From Pusillimonas sp. UBA6240 (GTDB lineage Bacteria > Pseudomonadota > Gammaproteobacteria > Burkholderiales > Burkholderiaceae_B): 25,389 nucleotides of DNA. The notes under the pieces were generated by a model. That model made no database searches. It worked only from the letters and a program-made list of their open reading frames with translations, and was not told the DNA's origin. Position 1 is the first letter of the stretch. Each line of letters starts with the position of its first letter. The stretch lies in NCBI GenBank assembly GCA_002441445.1, contig DJWC01000085.1:8371-33759 (forward strand), in the 5' to 3' direction. Position numbers and translations under genes: made by a program. Below are positions 15,535 to 23,863 of the stretch, piece after piece.

Positions 15535-16443
15535 TCAGTCCCTAATAGTTAGAAATGCAGCGGGGTTGTAGCGCTCATCCCATCCACGCGCGACGTCTTG
15601 GCCAATGAGCTTATTGAACTCACGGAAGCTGATCATTGATGTATCGACAAGGGGTAGGGTGGTGCCTGTCTTGCGGATTTCATGCAGTGTCGCCTGCATG
15701 GCATGCACCGCCGTAAGCAATAGGGATATCGGAAAAATGGCCATCGATACACCAATACGTTCGAGCTCTTCGATAGGAAGAAGAGGCATGGTCAGGGCTT
15801 CCGAATTCAAGAATGCAAAGGGCCGCTGCGATGCGCCCACGAGCGTATGAAGTTGCTCCTCGCCGTACGGGCCCAACACCATGCTCACGTCGGCGCCTGC
15901 TTCTTCATAGGCCGACATGCGGCCCATTGCGGCCTCGAAACCCTCGACCGGCACTGCATCAGTGCGTGCAATGATCAAGAGGTTCGGATCGTTCCGCGTA
16001 TCGACAGCCGCGCGTATACGCGCCACCATCTCGGCTTGGCTCACAAGCTGCTTGCCTTGCATGGCCCCGCATTTTTTGGGAGCCGCCTGATCTTCAAGTT
16101 GAATCGCCGAAACGCCTGCATGCTCAAAATGTTGAATGGTGCGGATAACGTTGCCGATGCTGCCATAGCCCGCGTCCCCGTCGCAAATGACCGGCAAGTT
16201 TACGGAGCGCACGATTTCTGCGGCCCGTGTGGCTACTTCCGACATTCCAAGAAGGCCTAAGTCCGGTTGCCCATAAGCGGCTTCGACTGCGAACCCGGAT
16301 ATATACACCGCTTCGAATCCCGCATTCTCGATCAAACGCGCCCCTAGTGCATCTCCGCAACCTGGCGCGGCGATCAGAGGCCCTTTCTGTAGTCGTTGGC
16401 TTAGCGCGATTCGACGTTCTTTGGGATCATTAACTTTAAACAT
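15535..16443 (-). CDS. Isocitrate lyase/PEP mutase family lyase, 2,3-dimethylmalate lyase-like candidate
   Basis: A 302-residue TIM-barrel lyase of the ICL/PEP mutase superfamily. Visible are APGCGDALGARLIENAGFEAVYISG (26-50), the metal-binding ICDGDAGYG (86-94), AIQLEDQAAPKKCGAMQGK (113-131) with the catalytic-loop Cys at about C125, and LLIIARTDA. Known members cleave 2-methylisocitrate, 2,3-dimethylmalate, oxaloacetate or petal-death-type substrates, typically releasing pyruvate or oxalate. Here it follows a two-subunit aconitase-like dehydratase, so cleavage of a substituted malate is likely. The open frame reaches a GTG at 16473 that overlaps the upstream stop (GTGA). The ATG at 16443 has AGGA six to seven bases ahead and matches the family N-terminus, so it is preferred. 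Confidence 0.88.
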   Translation of the reverse strand: MFKVNDPKERRIALSQRLQKGPLIAAPGCGDALGARLIENAGFEAVYISGFAVEAAYGQPDLGLLGMSEVATRAAEIVRSVNLPVICDGDAGYGSIGNVIRTIQHFEHAGVSAIQLEDQAAPKKCGAMQGKQLVSQAEMVARIRAAVDTRNDPNLLIIARTDAVPVEGFEAAMGRMSAYEEAGADVSMVLGPYGEEQLHTLVGASQRPFAFLNSEALTMPLLPIEELERIGVSMAIFPISLLLTAVHAMQATLHEIRKTGTTLPLVDTSMISFREFNKLIGQDVARGWDERYNPAAFLTIRD

Positions 16444-16469
16444 GTTGAATTCCTGAGGTCGCCGATTGG

Positions 16470-16997
16470 TCACTGAGTGTTCACTGGACTTATCCCCATC
16501 ACTTCCTGTAAGTACGGGACGAGTCCTCCCGCTGCCAACAGCGCAGCGTCTGCCTGTGTCAGGGGTTCAAAAGATATGGACGTGCCTTGTGTGAAGTTCC
16601 GAATGATGCCTTCCTTCCAGCAAACTTCGATCTCATCCCATCGTTTCACGAAATCGAGAATGCCCGGACAGGTGACTTGAGGAAATCCCAGACTCATTTC
16701 TCCTCTCCAGTACCCCGGAGCGTAAGATTCCGCGATTACTCCGGCGACTCCAAGGTGGCGCATTATCTTCATTGAAGGATAGTGAGGATGGCCATATCCG
16801 AAATTGTCTGCGCCTACCAGTAAATCGCCTGGACGGACGGTGTCGACAAAGCTCGGATCGTAGGTTGCCATGGCATGTTTCTTCAGTTCGTCGAGATCCT
16901 GAACCTTGATGTTTTTGACGCCGACGATCTGATCGATATCAAAATTTGGCTCATCGAAGATGAAAGCGACTCGCCCCTTCAAGTTTTGAATTTCCAT
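16470..16997 (-). CDS. Aconitase/isopropylmalate dehydratase-like small subunit (swivel domain)
   Basis: A 175-residue protein with the LeuD-type swivelling beta-alpha fold. GRVAFIFDEPNFDIDQIVGV starts the domain, VRPGDLLVGADNFGYG is the conserved core, and GVAGVIAESYAPGYWRGEMSLGFPQVTC follows as in isopropylmalate dehydratase small subunits. The usual substrate-binding loop GSSRE after FGxG is missing; residues 65-76 read NFGYGHPHYPSM instead. The substrate carboxylate is therefore probably held differently, arguing against leucine synthesis. It lies nine bases after the large subunit, with GAGGTG before the ATG. The two would form a heterodimer hydrating or dehydrating an alpha,beta-unsaturated diacid. 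Confidence 0.86.
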   Translation of the reverse strand: MEIQNLKGRVAFIFDEPNFDIDQIVGVKNIKVQDLDELKKHAMATYDPSFVDTVRPGDLLVGADNFGYGHPHYPSMKIMRHLGVAGVIAESYAPGYWRGEMSLGFPQVTCPGILDFVKRWDEIEVCWKEGIIRNFTQGTSISFEPLTQADAALLAAGGLVPYLQEVMGISPVNTQ

Positions 16998-17006
16998 AGT
17001 TGCACC

Positions 17007-18263
17007 TCAAAGGTAGGGGCGAGGATCGATGATTCTTCCATTCAGTGCCGATGCAGCCAATGTCGCGGCATTGCATAAATAGATCTCGGAGTCGATGCTC
17101 CCCATGCGCCCACGTACGTTCAGAGTGCCCGTCGACACAGCACGCTGCCCGGCAGCCATGGTCGCAATCCGGCCATAGCAAAAATCACAGCTGGACGACG
17201 ATACAAACGCGCCTGCTTCAACGAGTGTCTCGATCAGGCCTTCGCGGGCGGCAGCCGCCATGATTTCGTGGCTAGTGGGAACGATATGTAGCGAGAAGCC
17301 CTGGTGGACCCGGCGCCCTTTCAGGATTTGAGCAGCTACCCTCAGTTCCTCAAGCCGCCCGGAGGCGCATGAGCCCAGGTAACCAGTATGGACCTCCAGT
17401 CCGGCATGCTCGCTCAACAGGCGTGTGTTGGCGGGACTGGGCGGGGCGACAACGATGGGTTCGAGCGTGTCGAGCGAGATTCGGTGTCTTTGAGCATATA
17501 CGGCATCCGCATCGCTGTATTGCGGCTCGATCTGCTTTCGTGCGCGTGTGAGAGCATAGGCCAGGCGCTCTGGTGAAGGATTGATAATGGCGGTGAGGGC
17601 CCCGGTGAACATGGCCAGGCCGGTGATCGTTTGAAGCCCCTCAGTGGAGATGTTCTCTATTCCCTCTCCTCCGAGTTCCAGTACTTGGAAACGGCAGAAA
17701 CTCGGCCCCAATAGCCGGACGATATGATGAAAGACATCGCGAGCCATGACACCTTTTGGAAGCTCTCCCTCCAGATCTATTCTCACCGTCGCAGGTACCT
17801 TGATCGGAACTTGCTTACGCACCATCGCTTCAAGGACATTGCGTCGCAGCCCGACGGCAAACGCGCCGAAAGCGCCCAGTTGACTCACATGCCCATCAAA
17901 ATGGACGGCAAACGCTCCTGGAACGGCGAAGCCGACTTCCGATGCGACTTGATGGCCGATGCCGCGTTTTTCGAACAGGTCGACGCCATTCTCTGAGCAC
18001 CACTTTCTGGTTCCGATATGGGTTTCTTCTTCTTGCGGCGTCACGGACGGCACCATATGGTCGATGAAGAACCCGATGCGTTCCGGTTCTGCGATACGTG
18101 CAATGCCTAGCTGGTCGCGCATTTCCCTGAACATGACATCGGTTTGCCCTGGCCAGTCATAAGCTAGTACAAAGTCGGGGGTTGCGAGAACCTCCTGGCC
18201 TGCGCTTACGTCCGGCAAGCCGGATGCTCTGGCCAGGATCTTTTCGGTTATGGTTTTTCCCAC
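17007..18263 (-). CDS. Aconitase/isopropylmalate dehydratase-like large subunit, [4Fe-4S]
   Basis: A 418-residue LeuC-type catalytic subunit. Cluster ligands are C299 in GYLGSCASGRLEEL and C359/C362 in SSSCDFCYGR. Other family blocks are FFIDHMVPS (65-73), GIGHQVASEVGFAVPG (101-116) and LGAFGAFAVGL. The normally invariant DSHT reads DGHV at 123-126: the His is kept but Ser and Thr are lost. Start: GTG at 18263 with a strong AGGAGG five bases upstream. It is the first gene of the minus-strand operon (large, small, lyase, Bug, possibly the MetC-like gene) and is divergent from the IclR gene, its likely regulator. It resembles the archaeal/DmdA-length group (about 420 residues), shorter than enteric LeuC. 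Substrate inferred, not shown. Confidence 0.9.
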   Translation of the reverse strand: MGKTITEKILARASGLPDVSAGQEVLATPDFVLAYDWPGQTDVMFREMRDQLGIARIAEPERIGFFIDHMVPSVTPQEEETHIGTRKWCSENGVDLFEKRGIGHQVASEVGFAVPGAFAVHFDGHVSQLGAFGAFAVGLRRNVLEAMVRKQVPIKVPATVRIDLEGELPKGVMARDVFHHIVRLLGPSFCRFQVLELGGEGIENISTEGLQTITGLAMFTGALTAIINPSPERLAYALTRARKQIEPQYSDADAVYAQRHRISLDTLEPIVVAPPSPANTRLLSEHAGLEVHTGYLGSCASGRLEELRVAAQILKGRRVHQGFSLHIVPTSHEIMAAAAREGLIETLVEAGAFVSSSSCDFCYGRIATMAAGQRAVSTGTLNVRGRMGSIDSEIYLCNAATLAASALNGRIIDPRPYL

Positions 18264-18370
18264 ACGTGCCTCCTATGGGCGGGTAAATGAACTTTTATTT
18301 ATTAAAACACTGTTCAACTGGCTGTACAAGATAAATTTAAATGTACAATATGATGGACGAAGGACAAGAC
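18264..18370. promoter_or_regulatory. Divergent iclR/dehydratase promoter with TGTACA sites
   Basis: This AT-rich 107-base gap between divergent genes carries TGTTCA at 18311-18316 and perfect TGTACA palindromes at 18323-18328 and 18342-18347. They are spaced 12 and 19 bases start to start. The last two frame an AAATTTAAAT core. IclR-family proteins commonly bind such paired palindromic sites in the shared divergent promoter, so autoregulation plus control of the dehydratase operon is likely. The second TGTACA overlaps the ATG at 18341, which argues that translation starts further down. Confidence 0.55.
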
Positions 18371-19198
18371 ATGAAACAAAGTGAGCGCAACGCCAAAATA
18401 AACGATGCCGCAGCGGACGGGGGTACAGGGGGCGTAAAGTCAGCCGAACGAGCGCTCGACATATTGGAGCTTCTCTCGCTGCAAGACGAGCCTGTCGGTG
18501 TATCAGATGTCGCACGACGTTTAGGCCACCCCAAGAGCAGCATCTCGCTGCTGCTCAATACATTGGAAGCGCGCGGTTATGTGCTCGCCGAGCATGGACG
18601 GCGTTTTCGGCTCAACCCTATATACCGAAGCGAGGAGCGCAGTTGGGTTGGCGGTTCATACGCTCAGCTTTTGCGTGTAGCTGTCCCATTGATGCGCAAA
18701 CTGGTCGAAACCGTCGGCGAGAGCTCTATGCTGGGATTGCTTACTCCCGATTTTGAGACTCAATACATCTCAAAAATCATCACCTCCAAGGAGCTGCGTT
18801 GCGACCCCGAGATTGGTGTGCTCCGGCCTGCGGTCTTGACTAGCGCGGGTCTCGTGCTGCTCGCATTTCAGCCGCATGCAGCGATTGAAAAATTCCTGCT
18901 TAGGGCGACAATGCCCAAGGCGGCAGACGGCAAGCCGATTACGGCTGCGCGGCTAATCGAACAGCTGGATGCGATCAAACGTGACGGCTATGCGTATAAC
19001 CGCAGTGTTCTGATGGATGGTGCCTCTGGCCTGGCTGCGCCGATATTCGGTCCCGATGGCAATGCTATCGCGGCGGTGAATATTGTGGCTCCCAGCCCCC
19101 GTTTTGACCAAAATCGGGATCACATACGCGACGAGGTTGTCAGTGTCGCAAGGACAATTACTCGTTTGATTACACCGGGCGTAAGCGCCCGCCCGTGA
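18371..19198 (+). CDS. IclR family transcriptional regulator
   Basis: A 275-residue regulator. The N-terminal winged helix-turn-helix covers about residues 22-82 (VKSAERALDILELL, VGVSDVARRLGHPKSSISLLLNTLEARGYV), and the C-terminal IclR effector domain about 95-270 (VGESSMLGLL, AVLTSAGLVLLAF, RDGYAYNRSVLMDGASGLAAPIFGPDGNAIAAVNIVAP). Such proteins sense small organic acids or aromatic metabolites. The open frame begins at 18341, but the ATG at 18371 has an AAGGA exactly six bases ahead and keeps the whole HTH, so it is preferred. It precedes the hydantoinase-type gene by 35 bases on the same strand and is divergent from the dehydratase operon, so both units are probably its targets. Confidence 0.94.
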   Translation: MKQSERNAKINDAAADGGTGGVKSAERALDILELLSLQDEPVGVSDVARRLGHPKSSISLLLNTLEARGYVLAEHGRRFRLNPIYRSEERSWVGGSYAQLLRVAVPLMRKLVETVGESSMLGLLTPDFETQYISKIITSKELRCDPEIGVLRPAVLTSAGLVLLAFQPHAAIEKFLLRATMPKAADGKPITAARLIEQLDAIKRDGYAYNRSVLMDGASGLAAPIFGPDGNAIAAVNIVAPSPRFDQNRDHIRDEVVSVARTITRLITPGVSARP

Positions 19199-19233
19199 AT
19201 ACCGGCACTACTTAACTTACGATGAGGGCAGAT

Positions 19234-22200
19234 ATGAAACCCTGGCAGTTTTGGATCGACCGTGGAGGGACCTTTACCGATATAGTCGCCAGACGCGGTG
19301 ATGGAACGTTAGTGACTGCCAAGCTTCTATCAGAATGTCCAGAACAGTACGATGATGCCGCGGTGGCTGGTATCAGGCAGCTTATGGGTCTCCAGCCGGA
19401 CGCTCATATCGATGCTGAGCGTGTCGAGGCTGTAAAAATGGGGACCACCGTGGCCACCAACGCCCTGCTGGAGCGGAAAGGCGAGCCGCTGCTGTTGATC
19501 GTGACGCGAGGCTTCAGGGACGCTTTACGCATCGCGTATCAAAATCGCCCTAAACTGTTTGAACGGCATATTCAGCTACCCGAGATGCTCTATGAGCGGG
19601 TGGAGGAAATCGATGAACGCATCGCTTCAGACGGTGAGATTCTGGTGCCTGTCGACGAAACCCAGGCGCGGAAGATATTGAAACGTGCGCACGCCGACGG
19701 GCTGCGCTCCGTGGCCATTGTCTTGCTCCACGGCTATCGATACATGCACCACGAGGCCATTCTTGCCCGTCTTGCGCGTGAAATCGGCTTTACCCAGGTA
19801 TCGGTCTCTCATGAAGTGTCGCCGCTGATCCGTTTCGTATCCAGAGGGGACACGACTGTTGTAGACGGATACCTGTCGCCCATATTGCGTCGCTATGTAA
19901 ACCAGGTGGCCGCAGCAATGCGCGGGGTGAAATTGCAGTTCATGCAGTCCAACGGCGGGCTTACCGATGCGCATTCCTTTCAAGGCAAAGACTCCATCCT
20001 ATCGGGGCCGGCAGGCGGCATCGTTGCGATGGCGCGTGTGAGCAGCATGGCGGGATTCAACAACGTTATTGGTTTCGACATGGGCGGCACCTCCACAGAT
20101 GTCTCGCATTACGCCGGCGAATTCGAGCGGGATTTCGAAACGCTGGTGGCCGGCGTACGCATGCGTGCTCCGATGATGAGCATCCATACTGTTGCCGCGG
20201 GTGGAGGGTCGATCCTGCATTTCGACGGGGCGCGCCTGCGCGTTGGTCCGGATTCCGCCGGTGCCAATCCGGGCCCTGCATGCTACCGTCGGGGAGGGCC
20301 GTTGACGGTAACCGATGCTAATGTCATGCTGGGCAAATTGCAGCCGTCTTTATTCCCAGCCGTATTCGGCCGGGAGGGCAATTTGCCGCTGGATGTGGAC
20401 GTGGTGCGCAAGCGCTTCAATGAGTTGGCGGCACAGGTAACCCGGGAGACTGGGCAACTCATGACGCCGGAGGAGCTCGCACAAGGATTCCTTGATGTCG
20501 CTGTGGCGAACATGGCCAATGCAATCAAAAAAATCTCGGTTCAACGAGGCTATGACATCACCACTTATACATTGGTCACATTCGGGGGAGCAGGGGGCCA
20601 GCATGCCTGCCTGGTGGCCGATGCGCTTACCATGCCACGCATCCTTGTGCACCCTTTCGCAGGTGTGCTTTCTGCGTACGGGATGGGGCTTGCGGAGCAG
20701 ATCGCCATGCGGGAACGTTCGGTGGAGGTACCGTTAAGCGCTGCGGGCCATGCCAAAACCCTGGATGTGCTGTGCGAACTCGAGTCGGCGGCTAAAGACG
20801 AATTATTGTTGCAAGGCGCCGGTAAAGATCAGATAGAAGTGCAGAGGCGAGTGGCCTTGAGATATCAAGGAACTGATACGGGAATCACTGCGAAGTGGGG
20901 AGACATTGACCACCTGGTCCATGAGTTCGAGCTCAAGTACAAACAGAGATTTGCCTTTTTGATGCAGGACCGACCCCTTGTCATCGAGTCTGCCATTGTG
21001 GAAGCACTGAGCAGGGCGGGGCGTGCGGGCAATGAGGAAGCTGAAACTGAAACGGCAGCGGAGCCGCTTGCGGCGCCCGAGCCCGAGATGTGCGTGCAGA
21101 TGTTTACGGGCGCTTGTATGCAGAACACGCCTGTGTATAAGCGCGAAATGCTTTTAAAGGGATGTTCCATTGACGGGCCCGCGATTATCGTGGAATCGAC
21201 CGGCACCACTGTGATCGAGCCGGGATGGCGCGCTTATGTTACGTGGCGCAATGATCTCCTTATATCTCGTTATCTGGCACGCCCACAACGAGTGGCCGTT
21301 GGCACCGAAGTCGATCCCGTAAAGCTGGAGATCTTCAATAATCTGTTTATGTCCATTGCAGAGCAGATGGGCTATAGGCTGCAGAATACGGCGCATTCCG
21401 TAACGATCAAAGAAAGGCTGGACTTCTCGTGCGCGGTTTTTGACGCTAAGGGACGCTTGGTCGCCAATGCGCCCCATATGCCGGTACACCTTGGCTCAAT
21501 GGGCGCGAGCGTGAATGCCATCATTCAGAATCATCTCGGCGATCCGGCCAGTCCTTCTTCAGGGGCTCTACTGAAGCCGGGCGATGTTTACGTTTTGAAT
21601 GATCCCTACGCGGGCGGCACTCATCTACCTGATATCACGGTCATCACTCCCGTGTTCGACGAGGCGGGAAAGCATGTTCTCTTCTACGTAGGATCCCGGG
21701 GCCACCATGCTGATATCGGTGGTATAACGCCGGGCTCTATGCCCGCCGATAGTCATACTATCGATGAGGAGGGCACGCTCATCACCGATTTTCTATTGGT
21801 TGAAAATGGCATGTTCCGCGAACAGGCACTAAGGGACAAGTTAGCGACGGCCAAATGGCCGGCGCGCAACCCGGACCAAACCATCGCTGATTTACGTGCG
21901 CAAATCGCTGCGAACGAGAAGGGGCGGGAAGAATTATTAAAGATGGTTCATCATTTCGGCTTGGACGTAGTGGCGGCATACATGCGGCACGTTCAAGCCA
22001 ATGCCGAAGAGTCCGTCCGGAGAGTCATAGGCGCCCTTAAAGATGGCGAATTCGAGCTGTCACTCGACAATGGTTCAATGATCCGTGTAAAGATTACCGT
22101 AGATCATAAGACTCGCAGTGCAGTGATCGATTTCACGGGCACATCGCCGCAGCAGCCTAACAATTTCAACGCGCCGCGTTCAGTCACGACTGCGGCGGTG

Positions 22201-22923
22201 CTGTACGTGTTCCGCACTTTGGTGAATGATGATATTCCGATGAATGAGGGCTGTCTGAATCCTCTGACCGTCATTGTCCCGGAGGGGTCGATGCTGAATC
22301 CGAGCTACCCCGCCGCCGTTGTAGCCGGTAACGTCGAGACTTCTATGTGTGTTTCGAATTGCCTATATGGCGCTCTGGGTGTTATGGCTTCGGGAGCACC
22401 CACAATGAGCAATTTCACCTTCGGAAACGCGCAATATCAGTACTATGAAACAATCTCGGGCGGTTCGGGAGCCGGTGGCGTGTTCAACTCGGCAGGCGAG
22501 CTTACAGGCGGGTTTAATGGCACATCTGTCGTCCAGACACATATGACGAACTCGCGACTTACTGATCCGGAAGTTCTGGAGAACCGGTTTCCAGTGCGTT
22601 TGGAATCATACGAGATCCGCCATGGATCCGGAGGATCCGGCCGATGGCGTGGCGGTGATGGTTCCGTACGGAGAATTCGCTTTCTGAATTCTATGACGGC
22701 ATCAATCCTATCGAATGGACGTATCTATCCAGCATTTGGATTAGCGGGTGGAGAGCCGGGCAAAACGGGGCGAAATAGTGTGATGAGGTCGGACGGAAGC
22801 ATCGAACTGTTGCGGCATGCTGACAAGGCAGAGCTGCAACCGGGAGATATATTTATTATCGAAACGCCGGGCGGCGGCGGATATGGGAAATCCGACGAAT
22901 GTGGCCTACTACGTGCTACTTAA
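19234..22923 (+). CDS. Fused hydantoinase A/B protein (5-oxoprolinase type, ATP-dependent)
   Basis: This 1229-residue protein joins a HyuA-like half (about 1-690) to a HyuB-like half (about 695-1229), the architecture of 5-oxoprolinase. ATP-site motifs of the HyuA half are DRGGTFTD (9-16) and GFDMGGTSTD (about 280-289); VAAGGGSI and GANPGPACYRRGG follow. The HyuB half shows LEIFNNLFMSIAEQMG, DAKGRLVANAPHMPVHLGSM, LNDPYAGGTHLPDITV and a glycine-rich tail TPGGGGYG. Known relatives open 5-oxoproline or hydantoin rings with ATP, or carboxylate ketones. The start at 19234 is preferred over 19222 because GAGGG lies just ahead. It probably shares a transcript with iclR and may open a cyclic amide or imide to give the acid handled by the divergent dehydratase operon (inference). 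Confidence 0.92.
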   Translation: MKPWQFWIDRGGTFTDIVARRGDGTLVTAKLLSECPEQYDDAAVAGIRQLMGLQPDAHIDAERVEAVKMGTTVATNALLERKGEPLLLIVTRGFRDALRIAYQNRPKLFERHIQLPEMLYERVEEIDERIASDGEILVPVDETQARKILKRAHADGLRSVAIVLLHGYRYMHHEAILARLAREIGFTQVSVSHEVSPLIRFVSRGDTTVVDGYLSPILRRYVNQVAAAMRGVKLQFMQSNGGLTDAHSFQGKDSILSGPAGGIVAMARVSSMAGFNNVIGFDMGGTSTDVSHYAGEFERDFETLVAGVRMRAPMMSIHTVAAGGGSILHFDGARLRVGPDSAGANPGPACYRRGGPLTVTDANVMLGKLQPSLFPAVFGREGNLPLDVDVVRKRFNELAAQVTRETGQLMTPEELAQGFLDVAVANMANAIKKISVQRGYDITTYTLVTFGGAGGQHACLVADALTMPRILVHPFAGVLSAYGMGLAEQIAMRERSVEVPLSAAGHAKTLDVLCELESAAKDELLLQGAGKDQIEVQRRVALRYQGTDTGITAKWGDIDHLVHEFELKYKQRFAFLMQDRPLVIESAIVEALSRAGRAGNEEAETETAAEPLAAPEPEMCVQMFTGACMQNTPVYKREMLLKGCSIDGPAIIVESTGTTVIEPGWRAYVTWRNDLLISRYLARPQRVAVGTEVDPVKLEIFNNLFMSIAEQMGYRLQNTAHSVTIKERLDFSCAVFDAKGRLVANAPHMPVHLGSMGASVNAIIQNHLGDPASPSSGALLKPGDVYVLNDPYAGGTHLPDITVITPVFDEAGKHVLFYVGSRGHHADIGGITPGSMPADSHTIDEEGTLITDFLLVENGMFREQALRDKLATAKWPARNPDQTIADLRAQIAANEKGREELLKMVHHFGLDVVAAYMRHVQANAEESVRRVIGALKDGEFELSLDNGSMIRVKITVDHKTRSAVIDFTGTSPQQPNNFNAPRSVTTAAVLYVFRTLVNDDIPMNEGCLNPLTVIVPEGSMLNPSYPAAVVAGNVETSMCVSNCLYGALGVMASGAPTMSNFTFGNAQYQYYETISGGSGAGGVFNSAGELTGGFNGTSVVQTHMTNSRLTDPEVLENRFPVRLESYEIRHGSGGSGRWRGGDGSVRRIRFLNSMTASILSNGRIYPAFGLAGGEPGKTGRNSVMRSDGSIELLRHADKAELQPGDIFIIETPGGGGYGKSDECGLLRAT

Positions 22924-22993
22924 CTATTCCGCTGCCCAAAGCATCTAATATAACGATAACGATTCGAGTCCCCCCGCCGCGCCACTACACGTA

Positions 22994-23863
22994 TTAAAAA
23001 CCGTACAGCCTTGCAGGATTGGTGACCAGGATTTTTTCGCGTAGGCTTTCGTCCGGCGCCCAGGCCGCCAGTTGATTTCTCAGCTTTCCGGTATCGACCA
23101 TTCTATCGATGTGGACGTGCGGCCAATCGCTGCCCCATACCGTATGGGATGGGGCGGCCGATGCCAAGCCTTGCGCCCAGGGCACTACGTCGCGATATGC
23201 ATCGAAATCCTCGCTGATGCGGTAGGCCCCCGACAGTTTTACCCACCAGCCGTAATCCTGGAGCATATGAAGCAGGGCCTGATAGCCTTTGCTGTGCAGG
23301 CCTTCGGCGACGGGCATGTGTCCCATATGGTCCACGACTCCTGGCACAGGCAGCTTTTTGAATTGCGGCATCAGATCGACCAATTGGCGCGCATCCATAA
23401 GGAACTGCATGTGCCAGCCCAGGTATTTGATCTTATGCGCTATGCGCTCCATGTCGCCGAATCCCATTCCTCCTTTGAACAGCACATTGATCCTGACGCC
23501 GCGCACCCCTGCCTCATGCATGCTTTCGAGTTCGGCCTCTCTGACATCCGGGCCGACCACTGCGACGCCTCTGAGGCGGTCAGGGTGGCGGCGGAGTACG
23601 TCGAGCATGTAGCGGTTGTCGGTTCCATAAACGCTGATTTGCACAAGCACGCCTCTAGTCATTCCCTGCGCTTGCAACATTTGCAGGTAGTTGTTTTCGG
23701 CGGCGGGAACGGGGGTATAGCTGCGTTCCGCCACAAGCGGGAAACGCGAGGTATCGGGCGATATGACATGCGCGTGGCTGTCGCAGGAACCGTAGGGAAG
23801 ATCGAAGCAGCTTGGCTCCTGATCTTGTATCGGTGGCAAGCAGGTTGGTGCGTCCATATTCAT
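22994..23863 (-). CDS. Amidohydrolase family TIM-barrel hydrolase, LigI (pyrone dicarboxylate hydrolase)-like
   Basis: A 289-residue amidohydrolase-2 family protein. Visible active-site motifs are CDSHAHV (H30 and H32), VDHMGHMP (D178, H179, H182) and WGSDWPH (D246), the layout of 2-pyrone-4,6-dicarboxylate lactonase and related lactone hydrolases. It likely hydrolyses a lactone or decarboxylates a small acid in the cytosol. The start at 23863 overlaps the upstream stop by one base (TGATG), so translation is probably coupled. An ATG two codons later is a minor alternative. It is the last gene of the right-edge operon and convergent with the hydantoinase-type gene. No clear terminator was seen in the 70-base gap at 22924-22993. 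Confidence 0.88.
   Translation of the reverse strand: MNMDAPTCLPPIQDQEPSCFDLPYGSCDSHAHVISPDTSRFPLVAERSYTPVPAAENNYLQMLQAQGMTRGVLVQISVYGTDNRYMLDVLRRHPDRLRGVAVVGPDVREAELESMHEAGVRGVRINVLFKGGMGFGDMERIAHKIKYLGWHMQFLMDARQLVDLMPQFKKLPVPGVVDHMGHMPVAEGLHSKGYQALLHMLQDYGWWVKLSGAYRISEDFDAYRDVVPWAQGLASAAPSHTVWGSDWPHVHIDRMVDTGKLRNQLAAWAPDESLREKILVTNPARLYGF

Noticed and set aside
16470..17007. Leucine biosynthesis leuCD
   Set aside because: No leuA or leuB is nearby, the active-site loops of both subunits deviate, and an ICL/PEP mutase lyase and Bug gene follow.
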